The notes under the pieces are model-generated. The model saw nothing but the letters and a program-made list of their open reading frames with translations. It searched no databases and had not been told where the DNA came from. DNA of 54,773 nucleotides from Candidatus Peribacteria bacterium (GTDB taxonomy: Bacteria > Patescibacteriota > Gracilibacteria > Peribacterales > Peribacteraceae): the NCBI GenBank assembly GCA_028286915.1, contig JAQBQQ010000041.1, positions 1 to 54,773 on the forward strand, read 5' to 3'. Below, in pieces: positions 48,227 to 54,773 of the stretch (position 1 is the first letter of the stretch; each line of letters begins with the position of its first letter). The position numbers and the translations under genes are program-made.

Positions 48227-51200
48227 CGGCGTGAAATCCAGCACCATAATTTTCGCCCACACGGTTCGAATCAGTTTTTTTAACTCTTCGCGGTCTTCAG
48301 CTGGAATCTGGAAAATACGCTCGATGGGATGCTCTGCACCGCCGCCGACAAAGTCCAGCACAAACGCATACGGCTGGATAAACGGGTTGCCGATTTCAAT
48401 CAGCAGTGAATAGAAAGTCAACTGACGGTATACGTTGCTGTCGCGAATTTGCGACTCTGTCTTAGGCGCTCCTGTTTTAAAATCAATCACTTTCGCTTTT
48501 GATGATTCAGGCGCATCTATATCGATGCGGTCTATTTTCCCTTTAAGCGGAATGCCGGGCTCCAGTGGACTGGCACTGTCTGTTAAGCGGGCGCGAATAG
48601 AGGATTCCACTTTATAAATAAACGGCTGTTGGCCCGCCAGACGCATATCGTAATAACGCGGCAGCGACTCCTTTCCCTCGGCCACAAGCGCCGCACGAAT
48701 GGCATCGGTGACAATTTCATTCTTCTGCAGATGCATTTCAAATGCGTGAACAAACGCCTCCCGGCCAAGCGGCTTCTGCTCCTGCACCGAAAGACCCCAG
48801 CGGCGAATAGCCTCATGGACAGCATTACCGTACATAAACTCCGGCGAATTGGTTTGCGGCATTTGGAGAAGATCTATTTCCACAAACAACAGAGGATCTT
48901 CCAAAAAACGGTTGAGCGAACTGACGGACAAATGAAAATTCTCCAGCCGCGAGCGCAAAAAAGCCTTGTACTCTTCCGACAGTACACGCCTGGGGACAAC
49001 GAGCAATGTGGACGCAAGATGCGGATCTTTTAGTTCGCGCACACTTTCCTCCAGGCTTCCCGCCTCGGCAAAAAAAGCAGACGGCGATACGGCACGTACT
49101 TTATCGCCGTCAATAATTTCGCGCGGACAGGTGAAAATCAGTTCTTTTTTTGCGCGCGTCATGGCCACGAACGCCACGCGTCGCTCGTCCTGGCCCTGTT
49201 CATAACTCTTCTGTTCTTTTTGCCAGCCAAAAAGTAAATCTTCCGGCACGCCTATACTTGGCGGGTTTCTGCGCTTATCCCACTGGCCTTCACGGAAGCC
49301 GGCTAAAATGACCGTGTGGAACTCCAAACCCTTGCTCTGGTGCGCCGTCATAAGGCGAACGCCGGCCGCCGTAAGCTGCGGCACCACGTACTGCAACCGG
49401 AGGTCGCCGTAATCGGGCTGTTCGTAAAAAGCCAGATCGTGCATGAGCTGCGTAAACGTATAATGCGGCTGCTCGTGCGCCCTTGTAAGAACATGATTGA
49501 AAAAAGCCTGGATGGCGGCAAAGTCCAGCGGATCAACAGCTTCACCGAATGTTTTTTCACCCGCTTCTTCAATGAATAAATTTTGCTGCAGTGCTCCATC
49601 ATTTTCCGTTTTCTTTTTTCCGCTGATGGCGCGTATCAAACCACAATCTTTGAGCACGCGCTCAATAGTTTCCACAACGGTCCGGGAGCCGATGCGCTGA
49701 TGCAGACTAAGAATACAATTACGCGCGGCCAACAATGCCTTCATGTTATGAAAATGAATCTCGTATATGTCTGTTCCATTATCAAGCGTCATCAACAATG
49801 CCATGAGTGTCATGTCGCGCTCTCTCCGCATGTGAAATATATGTCCCAAATCCGCCGGGTGACAGCCGAAAAATTCGACGGCCAGTGCGTTGGCCAGAAT
49901 AACATTGTCGTCGGGTTTATATACCGCTTTTACAATCGCCAGTAGCTGCTGCACTAACGGATGCGTGAGTAAATCCACTTTCCCCACCATCTGCACCGGA
50001 ATGTTTCTGGCCCGCAACACATCGTAATGTGTCCGGAGTTCGCCATTGGTCTGGGTGAGCACGGCTATTTCATCCGGCGGGATTCCCGCGGCCAATCGGT
50101 CCTCGATTACATCCGCAATCATCCATGGTTCGGCCACGTTGCTGGCTGCTACCAGCATGTGCGGCGGTACGCCCGGTTCACCGGAGACGGCCGTTAAATT
50201 TTTCTCAAGGCCCTCTATGCGTCCAACCAGACGTTCTGCATTAAAACCGATGACGTTCCTGGCCGTGTCCAGAATAGACTGCGTGGAACGGTAACTGGTG
50301 GTAAGCGCAATAACGGGCGCCGCCGGAAACCGCGCGTGGAACGACAACAGATTTTGCAAGTTCGCTCCCTGGAAACGGTAAATCGCCTGATCATCATCCC
50401 CTACCACGAACAAATTGGGCGCCACATCCGGCAACGGATACGTTGTCAGCAGTTTGATGAATTCATATTGAGATCCATTGGTATCCTGGAATTCATCCAC
50501 CAATACGTACTGGTACCGTTCCTGCAGGGATGCCAACATCCAGTCTTCGGCCTGCAATGCGGAAATAACATGCAGAATCATGTCATCGTAATCGTAACGG
50601 CTGGTGCGGTTGAGCATGGCCTGATACGCCGCAAAAATAACAGTGAGCTCGCGGAATTTGCGGGCCGTAAGCAAATTTTTCTCGTGCGCCTTGGTTCCTT
50701 CTTTACTCATGCTGGCCAGTTGTTGTTCGTACGCATCCGCAATCTGTTTTAGTTCCTCCGTATTCGCTTTGCCCTCCCGCTTAAACTGGCTCATGCGGCC
50801 AAGAATATCCCGTGTCCGGCTGTAGGGGTGCTTGCGGCTTACAAGCGCCAGGTTCGGCATAAGCGTATCAATAATGGCATTTACCTCTCTATATCTCTCC
50901 AGATCCGATATCTGTTCCCGTGCCGACCATTCCTCGAACACATGCGGATGATCACGAATAATATCATTACAAAAACCATGAATAGTCGCCACTTTCACCC
51001 CATAGGCATCCGGCCCTATAAGTAAACGCAAACGTTCGCGCATAGCGGTTGCGCCGCTGTTGGAAAATGTAAGACACAGAATATTCGACGGCCGCATTTG
51101 CGTCCGCTGTAAAATATTCGCCACGCGCATGCCGAGCACCTGCGTCTTACCCGTTCCCGGCCCGGCTACCACCATCACCGGCCCCTCAATAGTTTCCACC

Positions 51201-51253
51201 GCCTGCCGCTGGGCCGGATTTAATTTCTGAAAGGATTCATCGAAAGTGGGCAT
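48221..51253 (-). CDS. UvrD/PcrA-family helicase fused to a RecB-like nuclease
   Basis: 1010 residues. SF1A helicase motifs: Walker A GPGTGKT at 31-37, Q-motif LNPAQRQAVETIEGP, DEFQDTN (motif II), VGDDDQAIYRFQGAN (motif III), TSYRST (motif IV), TAHQSKGLEFHTVILAGF (motif V) and VAFVAMTRAKKELIF (motif VI). The C-terminal ~250 residues carry a PD-(D/E)XK nuclease: MYGNAVHEAIRRWG, KIDRIDIDAP and VIDFKTG at about 925. This AddA-like arrangement suggests end resection or repair. No AddB partner is adjacent. Confidence 0.93.
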   Translation of the reverse strand: MPTFDESFQKLNPAQRQAVETIEGPVMVVAGPGTGKTQVLGMRVANILQRTQMRPSNILCLTFSNSGATAMRERLRLLIGPDAYGVKVATIHGFCNDIIRDHPHVFEEWSAREQISDLERYREVNAIIDTLMPNLALVSRKHPYSRTRDILGRMSQFKREGKANTEELKQIADAYEQQLASMSKEGTKAHEKNLLTARKFRELTVIFAAYQAMLNRTSRYDYDDMILHVISALQAEDWMLASLQERYQYVLVDEFQDTNGSQYEFIKLLTTYPLPDVAPNLFVVGDDDQAIYRFQGANLQNLLSFHARFPAAPVIALTTSYRSTQSILDTARNVIGFNAERLVGRIEGLEKNLTAVSGEPGVPPHMLVAASNVAEPWMIADVIEDRLAAGIPPDEIAVLTQTNGELRTHYDVLRARNIPVQMVGKVDLLTHPLVQQLLAIVKAVYKPDDNVILANALAVEFFGCHPADLGHIFHMRRERDMTLMALLMTLDNGTDIYEIHFHNMKALLAARNCILSLHQRIGSRTVVETIERVLKDCGLIRAISGKKKTENDGALQQNLFIEEAGEKTFGEAVDPLDFAAIQAFFNHVLTRAHEQPHYTFTQLMHDLAFYEQPDYGDLRLQYVVPQLTAAGVRLMTAHQSKGLEFHTVILAGFREGQWDKRRNPPSIGVPEDLLFGWQKEQKSYEQGQDERRVAFVAMTRAKKELIFTCPREIIDGDKVRAVSPSAFFAEAGSLEESVRELKDPHLASTLLVVPRRVLSEEYKAFLRSRLENFHLSVSSLNRFLEDPLLFVEIDLLQMPQTNSPEFMYGNAVHEAIRRWGLSVQEQKPLGREAFVHAFEMHLQKNEIVTDAIRAALVAEGKESLPRYYDMRLAGQQPFIYKVESSIRARLTDSASPLEPGIPLKGKIDRIDIDAPESSKAKVIDFKTGAPKTESQIRDSNVYRQLTFYSLLIEIGNPFIQPYAFVLDFVGGGAEHPIERIFQIPAEDREELKKLIRTVWAKIMVLDFTPL

Positions 51254-51324
51254 GAGGGGATGGTAGCATGTTCATTTGCGGTACATACATTTGACTTATT
51301 ATGCCTATAAGTTATTTTATCATC

Positions 51325-51828
51325 ATGACTTTACGCTACATACCGGACCCTGATGCAGTTCGACTGGCTGATAGAACTCTTCATATGCGTATAGATATGC
51401 AAGCTGTCATAGCGGCGATAGAGGAAGAGCGTGAAAAATACCAGCAAAAGACAGCCGGCTTATTGGAATGGACGGAGAGTATAGAGTTAGAATATTTGCT
51501 GACTGATGATGTAGATGATGATCAGCTTGAAAAAGCCCAGGAAATGCATGAAATGATTTTGTCTTTCGATGCTAATAAAAGCTTTCAAACCAAGATTGAT
51601 CATCTTGAGACAGTGAGAAATGCTATCCATACAAAACAATTTTCCGATGTAACTGCCGAATCCCTCAAGGATATACCTGTAGATATTCAGGAGGATGCAC
51701 TGCATAGTATTACTGACATAGCTCTCTGGCAGGCATATGATCTGCTGGAGCTTGATAAATATACACAGTCATATTTATTCAACCAGGCTCAGGATATTAT
51801 TCTGGATCGCTTGGGATTTACAAAATAA
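51325..51828 (+). CDS. Hypothetical helical acidic protein
   Basis: 167 residues from ATG 51325. Mostly helical and acidic (IDMQAVIAAIEEEREKYQQK; LTDDVDDDQLEKAQEMHEMI; SITDIALWQAYDLLELDKYT). No family. TATTTT 6 nt before the ATG supports this start over 51301. Divergent from the helicase. Confidence 0.6.
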   Translation: MTLRYIPDPDAVRLADRTLHMRIDMQAVIAAIEEEREKYQQKTAGLLEWTESIELEYLLTDDVDDDQLEKAQEMHEMILSFDANKSFQTKIDHLETVRNAIHTKQFSDVTAESLKDIPVDIQEDALHSITDIALWQAYDLLELDKYTQSYLFNQAQDIILDRLGFTK

Positions 51829-51961
51829 TTCACAGCCGTGTCATGGTTCGTCTCTGCTCACCATGGCACTTATTTTGTGCTGTTTTCAACTCCACTTGTT
51901 TTCGCGCAGCAGGCGGGTCAACAGCTATGAAGGACCGTTGTTTTTCAGTATATGACTCATT

Positions 51962-52240
51962 CTATCGATGCATCTCCAGTGCCTTTACCCGCTGCGGCAG
52001 TTTTTCAATTTCTATGGTATCCAACCGGGCGTCGATGGAATCCACGCCGAGCGTAAGAGTATCTATTTTTCGTTCCAAACGCTGATGCTCCGTACGTAAT
52101 ATATGCACCTCTCCCTGTACGGCTACAATATCCTTCTGCAAACTTCCATGCATCACATTCATACGATCAATCAAGGCAGCCTGCATTGCCTGCATGTGCT
52201 GCAACAGAATCTTCGGAGTAATGTCCGTATCGTCCTTCAT
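51962..52240 (-). CDS. Small coiled-coil protein
   Basis: 92 residues, heptad-like throughout (ILLQHMQAMQAALIDRMNVM; VHILRTEHQRLERKIDTLTL; VDSIDARLDTIEIEKLPQRV). Probably a dimeric coiled coil of unknown role; similar short proteins are common in reduced genomes. TAGAAT lies 9 nt before the ATG. Confidence 0.6.
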   Translation of the reverse strand: MKDDTDITPKILLQHMQAMQAALIDRMNVMHGSLQKDIVAVQGEVHILRTEHQRLERKIDTLTLGVDSIDARLDTIEIEKLPQRVKALEMHR

Positions 52241-52316
52241 AGGAGACTGATTCTACCCAAACATGGACTCATGACAACCTAATCCGACAAGCAGGCTCAA
52301 GACGCGGAGTTACGAA

Positions 52317-53804
52317 TTACACCACAATCCTTGCACAGTGATCACACTTCTCCACCTGCTCGCCGTCTATGGTAACGGTTTCCAGATTTCCCTTCTTACA
52401 GAAAGGACATGGCTTACCCTGGTTGACGGAGAAGGAGTGAATAGGCGAGAACCCGATACGCTTGGGCGCGCCGCCGTGCTCACGAATGGTGAGACTGCGG
52501 GGGTGATCGCGCATTTTCTGCAGAACCTTGGCTTCAATCTGGCGGATACGCTCGCGGGTAACGCCGAATTCCTTGCCTACTTCTTCCAGTGTGTGGCCAA
52601 TGCCGTCCTTTAGACCGAAACGCATTTCGATAATCTTGCGCTCGCGAGGTGTGAGGAAATCCAACATGGCGTGCACGTTTTCTTTGCGCAGCTGACGATT
52701 GGTGGCTTCGAACGGGTTCACGGCTTCCTCATCTTCAATGAAGTCGCCCAGCTTGGAATCCTCTTCGGAACCGACCGGTGATTCCAGTGAAATAATGTCC
52801 TGGCTGATCTTCTGAATGTGCGCCACTTTCTTTATATCCATTTCCATTTCCACGGCCAATTCTTCCAGAGTCGGCTCACGGCCGAGTTCCTGCACTAGAC
52901 GGCGCTGCGTGTGCGTTAACTTATTGATGGTTTCCACCATGTGCACAGGAATACGAATGGTACGTGCCTGGTCGGCAATAGCGCGTGTAATAGCCTGACG
53001 AATCCACCATGTGGCGTACGTACTGAACTTGAACCCGCGCTCCGGGTCGAACTTTTCCACGGCGCGGAACAGGCCGATATTGCCTTCCTGAATAAGATCC
53101 AGGAAAGAAAGTCCGCGACCGATGTACTTCTTGGCAATGGAAACCACCAAACGCAGGTTGGCTTCGGCCAGCTGCTGCTTGGCAGCGGCATCGCCTTTAC
53201 GAATACGGCGGGCAAGCTCCACTTCTTTGCGGGCGTCTATGAGCGGCACACGGCCAATTTCACTTAAATACATACGAACCGAGTCGTTGGAGATTTCGAG
53301 CAGATCTATTTCACGCTCTTTCCGGCGCTTTTTGCGCTCTTCGTCGCTTATATCCTTGTCGCTGTCCACGGCAATACCGGCCATGGCGATCATTTTGGTG
53401 GCGTCATCGTCCATATCCTCCACGCCTTCCACTTTCTCGTCATCATCATCCGTATCAGCCGCGTCGTCGGTTGCGTCGCCGCCTTCCTCTTCCACGTCAG
53501 CCGAAATCTTTGCCAGTTCCTCGGCGCTCGGCTCAATTTCCTCGGCCGCCGCTTTGCCCTTTTTGTCCCAAATGAGCGCATCTTTGACATCAATCACCTG
53601 AATACCCAAATCCACGAACAATGTGTAGATTTCGTCCAGCAATTCCACATCTTCCTCCGCATTGGGAATAGCGGAAATAATTTCCTGATGCGTGACATAG
53701 CGCTGTTCACGACCCTTTTTGACAAGGTGCGTTACTTTATCCGGGAACTTTTTGAGCTCGTCGTCGGTAGGCTGAGCAATGAATTTACGTGGGTGAGAGG
53801 CCAT
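52317..53804 (-). CDS. rpoD: Primary sigma factor (sigma-70) with C-terminal zinc ribbon
   Basis: 495 residues. Region 1.1-like N-terminus, an acidic linker (about 110-135), region 1.2 ([17 protein letters not shown]), 2.1-2.4 ([60 protein letters not shown]), 3 and 4.2 ([20 protein letters not shown]). Normally the protein ends soon after 4.2; here about 45 more residues carry C466-x2-C469 and C487-x2-C490, a zinc-ribbon pattern. It recognises TTGACA/TATAAT promoters, matching those seen here. It lies downstream of dnaG as in many bacteria but has its own 134-nt upstream region (GATACC 7 nt before the ATG). Confidence 0.96.
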   Translation of the reverse strand: MASHPRKFIAQPTDDELKKFPDKVTHLVKKGREQRYVTHQEIISAIPNAEEDVELLDEIYTLFVDLGIQVIDVKDALIWDKKGKAAAEEIEPSAEELAKISADVEEEGGDATDDAADTDDDDEKVEGVEDMDDDATKMIAMAGIAVDSDKDISDEERKKRRKEREIDLLEISNDSVRMYLSEIGRVPLIDARKEVELARRIRKGDAAAKQQLAEANLRLVVSIAKKYIGRGLSFLDLIQEGNIGLFRAVEKFDPERGFKFSTYATWWIRQAITRAIADQARTIRIPVHMVETINKLTHTQRRLVQELGREPTLEELAVEMEMDIKKVAHIQKISQDIISLESPVGSEEDSKLGDFIEDEEAVNPFEATNRQLRKENVHAMLDFLTPRERKIIEMRFGLKDGIGHTLEEVGKEFGVTRERIRQIEAKVLQKMRDHPRSLTIREHGGAPKRIGFSPIHSFSVNQGKPCPFCKKGNLETVTIDGEQVEKCDHCARIVV

Positions 53805-53938
53805 AAGAAAAGGTATCAGGCGGAAAATCCTTCAAAAGTAGAGTAAGGGTACTCAAAAACAGCTTCGTATGAAAGGGGAAGTAAGAAACACATTCGCACA
53901 CTACGCTATGACGCGTATACTGGTGTACTCATTACATA

Positions 53939-54773
53939 TTATCCCACTTGCTTCAATAATTTCAAGATATCACTGTACTTTTTGAAAAGCGCCGTCTCTT
54001 CCTCCGTTTTTCCCGCTGCCCTGGCCAAAATAAGTTCTTTGGTAATGCTTTGCTGACGGTGCCGGAGCATATCCCGGTTGGCCATAAGACAATTTTTGCG
54101 GATTTCGCGAATGGCCGTGCTTTCAGACCAGTCGGCAAAACCATTCTGCTCACAAAAAAGATGCAGAATAGACGCTTTCTCGCGCTGTACCTGCGTAAGA
54201 GCCAAGTCCGTAACCGACAGATACTGAACCGCGGGTAGCGCCAGAAATGCATTATAGAGCGCCAGACAAAACTCATCCTCTTCCGGCGGAATCATTTCCG
54301 GCAAAAGCGATAAAAGCGCAGGGTGCTGCAGAAATAAGCCTAAAGTAATTTCCATGGCGGAGAACGGATGGGACGGAACCATCGGCTGAGTCTCTTTTTT
54401 AAGAAGAGCAGCCGGCTGAGCCCGCTCTGCCTGGGCCAGATCCGCCTGCATAGCCGTCTCGGTTGTCTGGAACACAACAGAACCGCGGCGGATATACTCT
54501 TCCCGCTCCACGGCGGACTTAAGCGAACGCACTAATTCCAGCAGCCGATGCAGAGCCTGCTTGCGGATAAGCGGTGACTGCAGATCCTGCTTCTTCAACT
54601 GCTCCAATACCAGTTCTATATAAGGTATGCCGCCGCTCTCCAGCAGTGTTTTCAGCAGCTCGGGGTTCTCCTGCACCGTATCAGCCGGGTCTTTGGATGG
54701 CAGCGCAATGGCCTGCACTTGCAGATCCTGCTGGGAGAGCGTGTGGTATGCGCGCTCGGCGGCAGCCTGGCCG
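53939..54773 (-). CDS. dnaG: DNA primase DnaG, C-terminal part (5' end beyond window)
   Basis: The frame is open to the right edge. The visible 277 residues begin inside the TOPRIM domain (GQAAAERAYHTLSQQDLQVQ then AIALPSKDPADTV, the DxDxAG-proximal segment), continue through the linker KKQDLQSPLIRKQALHRLLE and end in the C-terminal DnaB-interaction region (MEITLGLFLQHPALLSLLPE; IRKNCLMANRDMLRHRQQSI). The catalytic zinc and TOPRIM acidic motifs lie outside the window. Gene order dnaG-rpoD is the conserved macromolecular-synthesis arrangement. Confidence 0.88.
   Translation of the reverse strand, partial: GQAAAERAYHTLSQQDLQVQAIALPSKDPADTVQENPELLKTLLESGGIPYIELVLEQLKKQDLQSPLIRKQALHRLLELVRSLKSAVEREEYIRRGSVVFQTTETAMQADLAQAERAQPAALLKKETQPMVPSHPFSAMEITLGLFLQHPALLSLLPEMIPPEEDEFCLALYNAFLALPAVQYLSVTDLALTQVQREKASILHLFCEQNGFADWSESTAIREIRKNCLMANRDMLRHRQQSITKELILARAAGKTEEETALFKKYSDILKLLKQVG

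Noticed and set aside
1-54773. Recoded TGA (genetic code 25)
   Set aside because: Well-conserved genes such as carB and the EEP and GIY-YIG genes end at TGA, and no conserved gene needs read-through of TGA.
1-54773. CRISPR array, prophage or intact insertion sequence
   Set aside because: No regularly spaced repeats, no cas, integrase, transposase or phage structural genes found.

Overview
The window looks like a piece of a small-genome candidate-phylum (Patescibacteria/CPR) chromosome. My best guess is the Peregrinibacteria/Peribacteria lineage, but no rRNA is present to confirm this. The signs are roughly even GC (judged by eye), few long operons, many short membrane or secreted proteins of unknown function, surface proteins with S-layer-homology (SLH), cohesin and dockerin modules, and a housekeeping set typical of a reduced genome. 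TGA is a normal stop (carB, the GIY-YIG gene and the EEP gene end in TGA), which argues against the Gracilibacteria/Absconditabacteria code. Many genes have no Shine-Dalgarno. Instead a sigma-70 -10 hexamer lies only 6-9 nt before the start codon, so transcription would begin at or next to the start codon (leaderless mRNA). I used this pattern to choose several starts.

Layout. 1-5241: end-clipped unknown gene, prfA, a GDYXXLXY/DUF2157 membrane pair, mnmA. 5454-7000: sortase, a G-quadruplex-like tract at its stop codon, tRNA-Leu(UAA). 6825-9500: AT-rich accessory islet beside the tRNA with hairpins, a GIY-YIG nuclease, a truncated kinase gene and unknowns. 9511-15578: GH43-like glycosidase, stress protein, KGG-like mini-protein, a candidate structured RNA, mscL, PPOX flavoprotein, EamA exporter, SLH protein. 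15757-21624: carB (CAD-like type), greA, holA and unknowns. 21747-28825: surface block with a dockerin/cohesin/cupredoxin-like operon under a promoter framed by a perfect inverted repeat, a pseudopilin, an SLH-CAP protein and trhO. 29077-35325: P1B-type ATPase, APC permease, second AT-rich islet, tRNA-Tyr(GTA). 35597-41224: minus-strand efflux operon marR-hlyD-ABC ATPase-two MacB-type permeases. 41335-48226: sugar-nucleotide reductase, ftsK, rdgB, EEP phosphohydrolase, unknowns. 48221-54773: UvrD-family helicase with C-terminal nuclease, unknowns, then the rpoD-dnaG pair running off the right edge.

How the genes may work together. The sortase (5472), the two proteins with C-terminal sorting-signal-like tails (22159, 23494), the dockerin (21808), two SLH proteins (14724, 26114) and the pseudopilin (25095) sketch a cell-surface assembly system. 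The MarR cluster has TTAG-n5/6-CTA motifs at both ends of marR and reads as a self-regulated export system. prfA, mnmA, trhO, greA, rpoD, dnaG, holA, ftsK, rdgB and carB are housekeeping. The most unusual items are the leaderless promoter architecture, a sigma-70 factor with a C-terminal zinc ribbon, small repeats spliced in frame into genes (rdgB, carB linker, a 32-bp palindrome in a small ORF), and a 77-bp identical tract shared by the tandem permeases.
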